DNA of 64,000 nt from Casuarina equisetifolia (taxonomy: Eukaryota; Streptophyta; Magnoliopsida; Fagales; Casuarinaceae): assembly GCA_028551475.1 (NCBI GenBank), contig CM052356.1:20673884-20737883 (forward strand). Direction: 5' to 3'. This document shows, one piece after another, positions 38,101 to 50,529 of this stretch. The translations under genes were made by a program, and so were the position numbers. Within the stretch, counting starts at the first letter, position 1. Every line of letters starts with the position of its first letter. Under the pieces are notes generated by a model. That model did not search any database and had not been told where the DNA came from. It saw only the letters and a program-made list of their open reading frames with translations.

Positions 38101-41100
38101 CTCCTGTCTAATGCGCCTCTCATCTTGTATTAAAATATTCCAGTGGCACATTAACTGCTCTTTCCAAGCTAAACCATGATATTCAATTCCCTTTTTTTTC
38201 TCCCAATATGTGCTGCACCCTTTTTAAGTAGATGCACTTGCTCTTCATCTTTCCTTTAGAGATCTTCTGTCAAAGTCCACCTTGATATTTTCATTTCAAC
38301 AACAATGAGTTACAATGTATAAAATAATTCATCTTTCAGTAATTCTAACTACTATTCCTTTCAACTTATTGGGGTATACTACTGTTACTTAATGCCATCA
38401 ATGCACAACCCCACTTCATCCCCTAATGTTGAACAACTAGTGGTAGACATTAAATGGGACTAGTCAGTGACCTATGGTCGCAAAAATCCATGGCAGTAGG
38501 CATCCGAGAAATTTAGAGCTGTCCGTTTGCAAATTTCGGGTGGAGAAAAAAGCTGGAAAAGTAGGTTGGGTTAAGGTTTACACAGCAAATGATAAGATGG
38601 ATATATTTTTTTGAACTTTAAAAAAATGAAAAAAAATTAAACGAACTAGCCAGGGAGTAATAACACGGGCTTGGACCTTGATTAATAATTTTTAGGTTTT
38701 TTTGTTCTTTCGGCCTTTTTAGGTGATTGGGTTTTAACTAGATTTTGTCTTTAAAAAAAATGACATTGTTTTGGAAGAATGACCAAAATGATGTCACTGT
38801 GATAGGAGGGGGTAATATAGGACCCAGGACTGGGAAGAGAGGATCATGGAAGAAAAAAATTGAGAATGAAAAATGAGGACTTTGTTTCCTTTGTAAGGTT
38901 TAGGGTTGGGTTCTTATTTTGTAAGGAATTAAAATATGGAATTGACTCTAAATTGAAGAGCTTTTTTCACTTGGTGTTCTTTTTGGTATATCTAGGCATA
39001 CCCATATACCTTTGGGCGTGATATGAAAAAAAAAAAAAAATTCATGGTTGCGTACAGTAACCACAAATTTCATTGGAAATTAGAGACACAAGAAGAAGAA
39101 AAAAGAAGATCAATCCAGACATGAAAAACAAAGTTTTTATGCTACCATCATGATTTAGATTAAGGTTGCGTCACTCAAACCACAAAGAGAGATTTATAGG
39201 TTTGAAATTTTTACCAGATTGTACAGTACCCTGAATTGAAAGAGTTGCATCAATCTTAGTAAAGACTTAAAGCATCTTTAACAAGTTTTTATGCCATCAT
39301 CATGACTTAGATTGAGGTTGTGTCGCTCAAACCAAAAACAAAGTTTTATAGGTTAGAAACTTTTACTTGATTGTACAGTGTCCTAAATTGAAAGAGTTGC
39401 ATCTGTCTTTGTAAAAAACTAAAGCATCCTTAAAAAGGTATAGGCTTTATGGTATTTGACTACACAGCCCAAACTAGATAACAACTAGAAACTCAAACAA
39501 AGCGACACAAGAAAGCATAACATAAAAATAGTGAATCAAACTAAAATCCAGTTCAGAAATTAGAAAAATATCGTAAAGACTTCAGTCATATGATGAGGTA
39601 AAACTTAAAAACCGACCCAGCAACCTCCACACTCAAAGAAACAAAAAATTAGGACCATAAAAGTAGCTAATATGGCCTGATGAGAGCGCCCAGTAGGCCC
39701 CACATAAAAATGAAACTATATTTTTGAGAACTTGATCTTTAATCTAATAAGGTAAAACTTGAAAACCAACCCAGCAACCACCACACTCAAGAAAGCAAAA
39801 AAGTAGGACCATAGAAGTAGCTACTATGACCTAAGGAGGGTGCCCACTAGACCCCACCTTTTAAGAACTTGATCTTTAATCTAATTCTTTCCAGAGCATT
39901 TTATTCTATGAATTTTCCATCCTACTTATAATATCATCCTCAATCTCTTCATACATATAAGGGTTCAATTTTGGTTGTCCAACAATGCTTAAGATTTCTA
40001 CAAGAGTCAAAATTTCAATTGCTAAACAAACCAAGGAGGGAAGAGTGGAAAGAGGTTCATCACTAGGCCCTTACTGTGGCTTCGGCAAATGGTACTCCTG
40101 CACTTCATATATGAAACTAGCAAAGCATTAACCCCAAGAAAGGGAAATAATGGCATCCAAAGAAAAAGAAGAAGAATCGGTAAGGCTAGAAAGACCTAGA
40201 AGTAGAAAGACACCTTTTTGGAATTTACAAAATTCAAAGGTACATTCAGTTGGATCTCTTCGTAGAAAGAGCAGATAGCTAAAATAGGGTAAAAAGAAAG
40301 GAAAGGCAGTTTTTTGTTTATTGACCATACCTCTTTCTGGGATTGACCAAATGAAGTGCTCCTAAAGCAGTCTACAGAAGGACGTTGAACCCCAGAGAAA
40401 TGACCAATATCCCACTCATAACCTGATCACAGTCAATCACAAAATCTCAAACTTCAATTGGAATAACTAACCTGATTATAGGTTGGGGACAATGGCAGTA
40501 AAAGATTCACACCACACAAAAGGTATTGTCCGATATCTCAAATGACAATAATACTCTAAAGACTCATCGCATGAAAAAAAAAAGAAAAAAAGAAAAAGAA
40601 AAAGAAATGCATGTATTGTGCCATATCAGGTGCCATATGAAATAAAGCTACGTGTAGACACAAATGAAGATGTACCTGAAAGGAAGTGCGCTTGACACTC
40701 ATATGCCGTGTTTGTACTATCATCTTACTCGTTATCCTTGCCCCCCATATAGTTGTAATTGCTTCTCATTACATATTTATCTAAATGTCTATGAATGAAT
40801 CACAGAGCTTCTGAATGGATTTTCTTTAACTTTTATTTCTTATCATAATTTAGTCAATGACCAAGGTCAGAATACCCCATCATGGATAACCACAGCTCCT
40901 TTATTAGCTGTTCAGATCCATTACCATGACTTAGTTTGCAACAGATTTTTGGCTTTTAAGTGATGATGACACTCATGGAGACCAGAAATCTACAGTATCC
41001 AGGATAATTTGTGAAAAAACCGGCTATTTTTGACTTATCCAAAAAGAAAATAAGAAAAATCCAGTTAATGTTACGTTTATAAGGCTCCTCAGCCCATTGC

Positions 41101-44100
41101 TATATAGGTTATCACCGTTGAAGGTGGAGTTTTGACAATTTTCTAAGTCAATGAGTATCCACTGAAAAGTCTACCAATGGTCTTAAAAGATAGTAAAGTA
41201 TTTCTTTTGCGGTTGAGTTGAGTTGAGTTGAATTGAAAAGGTTCTAGCAACCTTCCACCGAGAAAGCTCCTATCCCTGTTTGACCTTACTTTGCATCCTT
41301 TAATAGTTACTAGAAATAATTTATCGGTCCAAGTAGGATTTCTCACAGTTCCATTCTTTCCCATTATTAACAAGTGCAGCTTCTACACAACTGGTCTTGA
41401 AGAGACAATTTAATGGAAGGAATAACAACCATCTTCTTGAAGTTCTGGAATCGACTATAGATTCATTCGAGACTCCAAGAGACATAGCAAGATTCTGTTT
41501 TCCACCATTCTTCTCCCTTTTATTTCGAGTTTCTGCTCTTATGCCAAGTTTTAACATAATGAGTTCCAAAACTCACACTTTGCAATTATCCAAGATCAAT
41601 CTCAAATTTACAAAATTCTATCAATGTCTTTGAACTCTTGTATTTCTTGCACATTTTTTAGCTTTTCTCCCCAGGGGAACATTTACACACTTTTGATTCT
41701 TTTAGAATATAAAAAGTTCCTCACTTCCCAAATTACAGCAAGCTTTCCCAAAACCTCTCAAAACCTTTGTGAACTTATTTGGTGTGCAAGTAGAGCAAAG
41801 AATGGCATTGCTATTTAGTAGTTATTTCTGTTGCTAGCTTACTGCACCAAACAGTACAGAATAGCATTTCTGTAAGTTATAAGGTGGAAAATCAAGAAAG
41901 TAGTTTGATTTTCTTTAATAAGATTAACCATACATGTAGCGGACAGCCACACATGTTCTTCTCTGACATCAATCATCAACTCGATGATCAAGAAATCTAC
42001 TGGTTCAGATACAAAATAGCATCCAACAAAGGAAATATTAGCAAATCAACACTGGTCAGAGAGTTGTGAATTTCTAGAGTGAGTCACCACCAACCCAGTA
42101 CTTGATGTAGCAAGATACATAATCGGCAAGTGCTACCAAAAAAATATGGTTTACCAGCTGATCATTTTTCTGAATGTTGTCTGTCATAGCCTAGTCAACT
42201 TTGGTAGTTAGAACGAAGATCTTGTTGCATTATGACTAACATTGGTTACTTCAGGATACACTGATGGCATTATGCTGCATCATCTAATCTTGCCTATTTC
42301 AAAAATTCTGGTAGGTAAATGTGAAAGAAAAGGCATGACATGTGAAAAATCCAAGGAAAAAAAAGTATGAGCACATTTTGGGTTAGGAAATACAAGGAAA
42401 AAGCATCTTTGATAAAAAGAAGGTTACCATTTCTCACATCCAGTAAAACGTAATTTCTATTCAGATTTGAAGCATCATCACTTCTACCAGCTGATTCCAG
42501 TCTTTTTCTCCATTCCGATGGTGCTAGTGGTGTTGCTCGCACTGAAGGATCTAGCAAAGGAAGATGTGAAATGCCTCCTTCAAGCTGAAGAAATGTAATT
42601 GTGATCAGGTAACAGCTCTTCTAAAAGTGAAACACAGACCCACTGGATTTGGCTATAATACTGTTTCCAAAACCTCAAAATAATTTTAAAAAGAGGAATT
42701 TAGCCTGCCTAGCTAATTAGGGGGGAAAAGAGAATATAAAAACAGGCAGAACTCCTTATAGATAAAAATTTCAGTATTGTCCGTTTGAAGCAGTACTAGA
42801 TCTCAATATCATCTATCACCCCCAAACCCTAAAATCTATACACCCAACCTGAAAGTAAAATTTCAAAGGAGGGGAGAAACAGTATATGATATACTATATA
42901 CATAATCACCCACATGTATTTACACAATCCACAAAAAAGAACATGAAAAAGATTTAAAAACAAAGTTCTGGTGAAAACCAGCTATACCAAGAATTCTTGT
43001 AACATAGGGAGAGATGGCAAAAATTTAAAAATAAAATAATGCAGAAATACAAGGCCGCAAAACCCAAATTTGCACAAACATACAGGGGCACATAAATACA
43101 AGCTTACCTGCACTAATGAAGGCTTGTACCGTAACTTCAGTTTTGGAAAGGCATGCCCATTCTGTGCTGGAGAAATCTGAACCAAAATATCAGAAAATCT
43201 GTCATCTTCTCTCAGCCACCTGACATATAGAACAGCATCTTTTGATGGCCCACTATACTGCACGAAGATGAATCAAATCAGCAGGAGTTATGAAGAAATG
43301 GATGCTAAAACAGATGGTAAATAGTTTATCTATCCTAGTAAGCATCATAAAAGATTTCAGAATAATCCTGGTCATAGTTCAAATTATAATAAAATGATCC
43401 AACATATGCCAGAATGCATTGAAGGACTAAATTGCTGTGAGAAGGGGCACAATAAAAGACCAAATTACCCTTCAGAAAACTGTAGTAAAATAGCAAGAGT
43501 CATTAAACCACCTCATGATGGAGAGGGTACAATTGTGTGAACCTTCTTATAACTGCACTGAAATAGAGTCTAATAACTGTATAACAAAGGCGTTGGAGCT
43601 GGGAAATGAACGTAGCTTTCAAATAAGAATAAACTTCCGTGTCTTTGGATTTAGTTTGTGCCTGATATCTTAAAAGCTTTTCATGTGCAGGGTAGCACTG
43701 CACCATATGATTGAAGCGAGACTTTTCAAAGTTATAAAGTGTTGTATGGTTAATACAGTTTCATTGGGCAATTAGTTTGTTGGTTATGGATTTGCCATGG
43801 TGCAGGAGTTTATCAGAAATTTTAAAAGAATCCTCGAGAAATGAAGCTTTCTTCGAGACCTTAGATTGAACTAAAAGAGTTAAAACGTTGAAGGGGCAGT
43901 AGACAGAGAGAGAGTATGGTCTTGTCTAGAGTAGCTGATCACAGGAAGCTTTAGGTAGAAAAGGACAAATCCATCACCTGTGGCACTTTCAAGGCCCAAT
44001 CCAAACCATAGGCATCTATAAGACCTTTGGAATTTTTGTTTCAACTGGACTATCATAAAATTGCCAAATCAGGAGGTGAATTTGTCAAATACAGAGTTCT

Positions 44101-47100
44101 GCAAAGCATAGTAAAGGCGCCCATTATTGATGATGAGAAGCGCAGACAACCCCCATATTTATGATTTTACTGAGATGATACTTGGAATTGCACATAAATG
44201 TGTGCAAGTCAATTTCTACGTTTAAGAAAAAGTTAGCCCTTTAACTCATGTTAAATATGGAAAATGCTATTATTCATAACTCATACTAAAACAAAGTTTC
44301 TCTCATTTTTCTGTAAATTTTTGTGAATGTTTGTCTCTCTCTAATTTGATACTATAGTTTTACCATGTCTAATGACTCCAGTAATAATATCTAGTTCCTC
44401 CTCATTGAACATAATGGTTTCATATCACATTGTGAAGAACAGCAGGAAACGATGTCCCAACAGAAATATTAAATAACCAATACCTATGGTTATAATTTGC
44501 GTTAAAAAGAGCAAAAGGAAGCAGGAAGAGGGTCTGCATATTAATACAACGCCATCAAACATTCATGATGGACTTCCCCCACATAACATCAATTCAAAAG
44601 ACAAATGCAAAAAGGAAAAATAGAAAAGACTCCACACACAGGATACATGCTGACAGACACATGCAGATACATTCACAGAAGCACCTAGTAGATTTATGAA
44701 ATTAGATTTGATGAACAGGAACAAATATTACCTGTGCATTTATCCCTTGCTCATTCAGATATATCCGTCCATGTATGTCAAGAACCTAGAAATAGAGATG
44801 GGAAAAGGTTAAACATAAGCAATATTAACAGTATGAGTAATAGTTTTTCACCAGATACAGAAAAAGTAGAACATTTTTCGACAAATGTTTTAGCAAGTAA
44901 TCAACTAGCGTGTGGTTAAATTGTATTGAAAATGGAAGACAAGCACACGACTCCACATATAACCTCTGCTTTGACCTTGGTGTTTGAACTGCTTTAAATA
45001 AGTATGCAAGGGATTACATGGAAAGAAATGTAACAAAAGTACAAGAAAGAATATTCTCTTATGGTATATGGAGTATTATCGTGGAAAGCCAAAAAAGAAA
45101 AAAAAATAAAAATAAAAATTCCTGTATGCATGTATCTATAAATATTGTGGTTGAAATAATGTCAGTTGTACATTATAATAAATCAAACAATTAAAAAGTT
45201 GTGTTTTAGGAGGAAAAGTTATCCATTAAGAGTTAAAGAGAAATAAGTTGATGACTATTTCCTCTCTACTTTCCCATAGATTGCTTATGTTGAAGGTCAA
45301 GCCTAGTTCCAATTGACTTATACTATGTGACTGTTTAAACATCAACAATTCTTCTTCTACATATTTTCCTTACGTATATCATTGCTAGAAGTATCCGTGT
45401 GAACTATGAGATATGAGGAGTATTTTTAGGCCTTTGAAAGTTTCCATTATCATATAGCATCTTCTTCTTCCTCAATTGATAAACATAGACAAATTTATTC
45501 AAACATGCAATTCATGAGTTCTATTTGCTTCTTAATTTGTTGGACCTTTTTAATTTTCACAGGCCAATAAGCTGAAATTTCTAGAATACTGAAGAAAATA
45601 TTTACAAAGTAACTTTGAAATAAATTATACAATTTAGGGCTACAATCTTTGTGTAGCCTGAATAATAAATTTGAAACAATTTATCTCATTCTAATTCGAC
45701 TTCAAGGTTTTGACATATTGCATCCATGATTAGTCCAAAGGGTCCTATTGCAAAACAGCTTTATTATTCCGATGGAAAGAACTAGTGGTTTGCTTTTCAG
45801 GAATTTCCAAAGGAAAATTTATCAATGCAGTCTTTCAATTTCTTAATCTAATACATGCGACCTCATTTGTTCCTCTATCAGTAGTAAATTGGATGTTACA
45901 CATTTCTACCGCAGTGGCACAGTCAGTACTTAGAACCAATACTCAGTAGTTCCAATTTTCTCGAAATTTAAGGAGAAAAGCAATGCTCATGAAGGAGGGC
46001 TGAGCAATCACAATCTCAATACAAAGTAAGGAAAACAAATACCAAGAAATGGCAAATGGTGAAGTCAAAATAAAAATAAATAAATAAATAAAAAAGAAGA
46101 CGCAAACAAACAAACAACTAGCAAAGGGAGATCTTTTTCTGTGATTACTATCCTCTTCTAATCAAAACAACTGGCTGGTCTGGGATACACTGAGGAGCAT
46201 ACAAAACAGAGTTATTGTTCACAGGCAAACTTTAAAACTTTAGGATGAAGAGGGGTCCTCATTGTAAGAGAACCGTTGATGAGTTCTATACTTCAGTCCA
46301 TAGATCAATAACTTTTGGTGCAAAAGCCAGTTAATGAAAAAGTCTCATGAGAAATATTTTATTCTGAGTCTCAACAATAGCGAGAATTTTAGTACAAGTT
46401 AGTTGTTTCCATATTGCTATTAAAAAGGTCAGCCCAAGCTCCTTAGTTGATGTATTGATCATTATCTAGTGATCAAAATCAGTGGAACAAATAGTTCAGA
46501 GATGCAAGTCTAAAGAGCATAAGAACTGTAAAACTGCTAAAATGTCAAAAGATGACCACATAGAGATTGCAACTAGCAGAACGAATTGCGATAGATCTAG
46601 CAGATTAGCAAGAAGCAGAGTTTAATTCTAAAAAAATCCTAGGGAATCTAGTATAGCACTAACTGAAGATGACGTGGTATTATCAATAGTTTCACATGAA
46701 AATCTACAATATGGGCCAATTATCAATTCCATATTAGGGGCAAAATCAAAAGATTTAGGATGTGACTACAAGCAAAATATTTTCCCCAAAATTGTCCATT
46801 TATACACAAATCATCTGGTTTGGAGTTTGGGCAATGTGTTTGCTTGTAATTAAACATGCTGATCGTGGAGTTCCAATTGACTTGGATTGTCATGGTTGCT
46901 TAAACCATGTCAGATGGTACTTAGTAAACTCATTCGCTTCGATCTAGGATTACCAAAATATGGCCCCATAAACCCAGAGGTGCTGACAAGTGATTCTCTT
47001 GTGCATCCTCTTCTTCCGCGGTTAATGTATAAAAGACCCTATTGGTGCCTAAGAGTAGGCGAACTTGCCAATCACCTAAAAGTTCCTGTACTATTTGCTT

Positions 47101-47685
47101 TTAGAATGTCATATACCCGAATTTTATCCTTCATTATTTACAGACTTCTCTGATCTCGAGATCTCACAATACTACTTTCTTCCTCAAAATAACTCCAAAA
47201 TATGTTCTAAAATCATAGATGGACATGCTATCTTTCAGTGACGAAGTGCGTAGTCTAAATGGATTCATGTTCAGGGACCAGTAGAAACTGCAGATATCAA
47301 GAAGAAATTAGATATGTAAGTGAATTTTCTTAAAAGAGCGGGATTGGGAGCAAACCTGTAAGAAGGAGAGGTGCCTGGCTACCTCGGCCTCTGGATCCTT
47401 GATGAACACAAAACGGTAAAAATTCACAACCACAAAATCATCCTCCGAAAGCTCCTCCTCCTCCTCATAGCGGCTGCATTGTGCGGAAACTTCACGACTG
47501 CCGTTCTTGAGAAGACGCTTTCGGAGGCTAAGAGAAGCTGAGCGCACCTGGGAATGTCTCTGACACTGGAAGAAAGACTTACTTGTAAGCTTAACAATGC
47601 TCCTGCTTCTAACAGGAAGTGTAGAGGTTGAGACTGCAGGGGCAAAAGCACCATAGATAACCGCACAACAACCCCTCATCCTCAC
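35197..47685 (-). CDS. STR8: Rhodanese-like domain-containing protein 8, chloroplastic (TrhO/UPF0176-like)
   Basis: Eight coding exons on the minus strand: 47685-47356, 44785-44732, 43257-43108, 42584-42428, 40422-40331, 37721-37618, 36737-36465 and 35341-35197. They join in frame to 434 residues (Arabidopsis STR8 is about 450). Residues 1-70 are Ser/Arg-rich, a likely plastid transit peptide. Next comes a UPF0176-like N-terminal domain (VVNFYRFVFIKDPEAEVARH, GRIYLNEQGINAQYSGPSKD). The rhodanese domain has the active loop CTGGIRC with Cys282 as the expected persulfide-forming cysteine, and SLKGGVSHYLE after it. The C-terminus is a cysteine-rich zinc-binding-like region (CYICGSQVSELRHRNC, CCTDCLEDLNGCCC). 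Bacterial TrhO hydroxylates tRNA uridine 34, so a plastid tRNA role is an inference. Introns are large (up to 2.6 kb). All sites are GT-AG. Confidence 0.95.
39131..39434. repeat. Two tandem ~152-bp copies in STR8 intron 5
   Basis: Units 39131-39282 and 39283-39434 both begin AAGTTTTTATGC and share the CATGA(T/C)TTAGATT, TTGTACAGT and GAAAGAGTTGCATC blocks in order. They differ by moderate substitutions. Confidence 0.85.
39596..39890. repeat. A second pair of tandem ~154-bp copies in STR8 intron 5
   Basis: Units begin at 39596 and 39750. Both contain AGGTAAAACTT, CCCAGCAACC, CCACACTCAA, TAGGACCATA, AGTAGCTA, a GCCCA(G/C)TAG block and a CTTGATCTTTAATCTA end. The unit is unrelated to that at 39131-39434. 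The two doubled units lie close together, so this part of the intron (about 38450-39960) is probably an old insertion. Confidence 0.85.
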
Positions 47686-48550
47686 TGTCTGGCCTCGTCT
47701 AAGTTATCTGATTAGAGATATCTACCTTCCATTACTGTCCCAACTCCAACGCCCCAAAGCGAACTCTTTGGGTTTTGGGTATTTTTCTAGGAAAGCTCAA
47801 CTATGAATCGATGGCGGGCATTTCTTGCAGCTGCTTCCTTACCAACTTCACCGGGTATTTCGTTGCCAATTTATTAATTGCTTTTTTAATTAAAACCTTT
47901 TTCCTGATTTTGATAATTAAATTTTTAATTTTTTCACCACTCAAATATTATCATGTCATCCATACTTAGAGTCAATCAAATGATAGAATCTCATGACATG
48001 ATCAAAAGTACAATGATATTTATATCAATGAGTTAACTGATATGGAGAATATCGACAATTGGCAATGAAAACAATTTAAGAAGTAATTTTCTTTGATATA
48101 TAATTAAGATATTGAGACTCCTCATTTGGTTTCTTTGTATTCTTTAATTTTTCCTTTAGTATTTACCGTATAAGGCTACATAAATTTAAAACTATGTATA
48201 TATAAGAGTAAAAATTATACATTTTTTGTTACCACATAATCAGTAGAAATCAATTCCCGCAATTTATTGTTTTTTCCTATTTTTCTCTTTAGAATTCCTT
48301 CCTTCATTTTGTGGCATGGTATTGCTTTTATTTACTTTTTTGCCCTTATCCGTAAATCATCTTAATACCCCTAAAATCCACGAAAATTACCAAATTGCCA
48401 TGAAAATCCAACAACTCGAAACCTACCGATTAGACCGCCAGCTGTCCTATATTTACTAAGGTACCAGTTTTTGTGATGTGAATGTCTCCTTTCTTCTAAC
48501 TAACTTCTAGTATAAAAAAATATACAATTGCAATCATTTTGCCAAAAATG
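46846..48550. repeat. Duplicated block, copy A (flanks STR8 exon 1)
   Basis: 46846-47320 aligns with 57246-57720 and 48105-48550 aligns with 57755-58300, both in the same orientation. Shared landmarks include CTCTTGTGCATCCTCTTCTT, AGATGGTACTTAGTAAAC and CTTTCAGTGACGAAGT in the first part, and CTTATC(C/T)GTAAATCATCTTA in the second. Between the two parts lies STR8 exon 1 and its upstream DNA, which copy B lacks. Confidence 0.85.
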
Positions 48551-49285
48551 ATTGTGTAATATGTTATGTTGATTGAATTTAATGTGGTATTGATCATTCT
48601 TTGATTTAGCTATAAGGCATTTTGGGCATAGTTATCTCACGTATACAATTGTTGTGCCCATAGTTGCATTGAAAATTTTTAACCTTGTTTTAATCACTTT
48701 GTGTTATGCTTGCCAGAGTCTTAATGGTCGGTGCTCTCATTTTCTTATCCTTGCCTTACTTTATGCATATGAATCAAAGATAGCTGGTGCAGTTCGCACT
48801 AGTGGAAAGTGGAACATCAGAAGGTAATTATGTTTCAGTTTTAAGGACGTCAACTTTAAGCTTCTTCAGAGCTGAAGTGTTGAAATGGTTGTGGCCATTT
48901 TGTTCAAAGGGAAGCTACTTTTGGTATGATATAATCCACCGCACTTTATTCTTTTTATAAGATGTTCATCAAATAAACCGATGTTATATACTTGTATGAA
49001 ATAAATAGGGTGTTATGGGCTGTTGCTATATTGTTTGTTTTGCTCTAAGCCTTTCAAGTGTCACAGATTCCTTTTCTGACCATATCTGAAAATGACATAA
49101 AAAGCTATAATCTTGATTTTCAGCTTAGTTCTTTGTTTACAACTTTAGAGATCACTGTGGTGTGATATGGTCATTGGGGATCCTGCATTTTATGTGGTCA
49201 AATGTAATTTAGTTTGTGTCCTCAATTCCATAATCATAAGATATGTGCATAATTTACCATTTCATAAAATGATTATCTATTTATA
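48530..49285 (+). pseudogene. Decayed 5' fragment of BTF3
   Basis: This aligns with 62760-63480, that is the end of the BTF3 leader intron, the first coding exon and part of the next intron. The exon homologue near 48778-48834 reads ATGAATC, then AGCTGGTGCAGTTCGCAC and the same exon end with GTAATTATG donor, but has lost 10 bases after ATGAATC. The intron acceptor TGCAG is changed to TGCAT. Promoter, first exon and downstream exons are absent. It cannot make BTF3. It extends duplication copy A. Confidence 0.85.
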
Positions 49286-49289
49286 TCTA

Positions 49290-50529
49290 GAGCCCAATTT
49301 CTAATTTTCCTTGTAAACATTATCTTCCAACTAGCTATATTAAATTTCATAATCATTTTCCATGAGGTTGATTAGTTTTGAAATATGAAGCAAAATTGGA
49401 TTAAAAAATCTCTCTAAATTCTGGACAAATGTTATTTGATAGATTTCATTGTAATCTTTGCTTGTTTCTAAAAGAGTTGAAGGGATAGAATATATTTATA
49501 GACTAAAGGTGAATGGTTTTGGTAATCATCCAGCAAAAAGTTGTTTCTTTAAATGAAATACAAGCTTATAATAGCTAGACTCATTTTTCCTTTTCGTGAG
49601 AGCATTGACTTTAGGCAAGATACCAACATGTGCCGAAAACTTCTAGGTTTGGATCTTCTTGAAGGAAAATGATTCTTGAAAGTAGTGCTGCATTGGGTTC
49701 TGAAGTAGTCTTAGATCATATCATGGCGAGGGAAAACAACTATCATTTTGAAATGAATGAATGGAGACCATTTTTCTATTGACATAAGTTTTATCACCAA
49801 ATTATTACCCCCTAAGAGGATGAAACCTCGAGCAAGTTTTACAGAACAAAAAAAATGTGTTAAATCTCACATAAAAAAATATAAATAAATGAATTCTTTT
49901 ATTTGATACCTTAGAATTTTAAGTTGAATATCATATGTTTTTTAATAGAGTTTAACAAAATTATCTAGAGAGAACTGCAAGGGAAGGTATAAAAAAAAAA
50001 AAAAAAAAAGGGGCCTTTTGTTATTATTTGGCATCCAAATTGTTGACATGATATCCTACTATTTGGACTCACGGAAGAAGACTACAAGACAAGGAGAGCT
50101 AGGAGGAAAACTGTTCAGTTGTCCATCAATCAGGCACGTGCAAAATGAAGAACCTTCCAAGCCACGTGGAAATGGCCACAGTTCCTAATTGGACAACACA
50201 CCGGAGTCTGATACGAATTATTATGTTAAACTTCCTAATACCAAAACGCCGAATTCTTAGTAAATGTTGAAGACTAATTTGTAGGTAACGACATGTTTGA
50301 AACTAGTTATGCTTTCTGTAATCGCAAATTCTGCCGCCTCCAGAGGGAAATAGCTGGCTTGAATAAAGTTTCGAATTAAATTGTTCCTCGGATCGTTGAT
50401 GAGAAGTGCCATGAACCAAGCTTGACTTGTAACAGCAACTAGGAGAGGGGAAGCAGGCAAAATGCGGAACATAATCTCGTGGCTAGCCCTCTTTCCATGG
50501 GACCAAGAATTGGCTGTAGCCACTCATTT
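49290..50529. other. Intergenic DNA, no gene seen
   Basis: AT-rich sequence with a poly-A run at about 49991-50009. From about 50140 on it is probably the 3' flank of the RING-H2 gene. No recognisable element. Confidence 0.4.
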
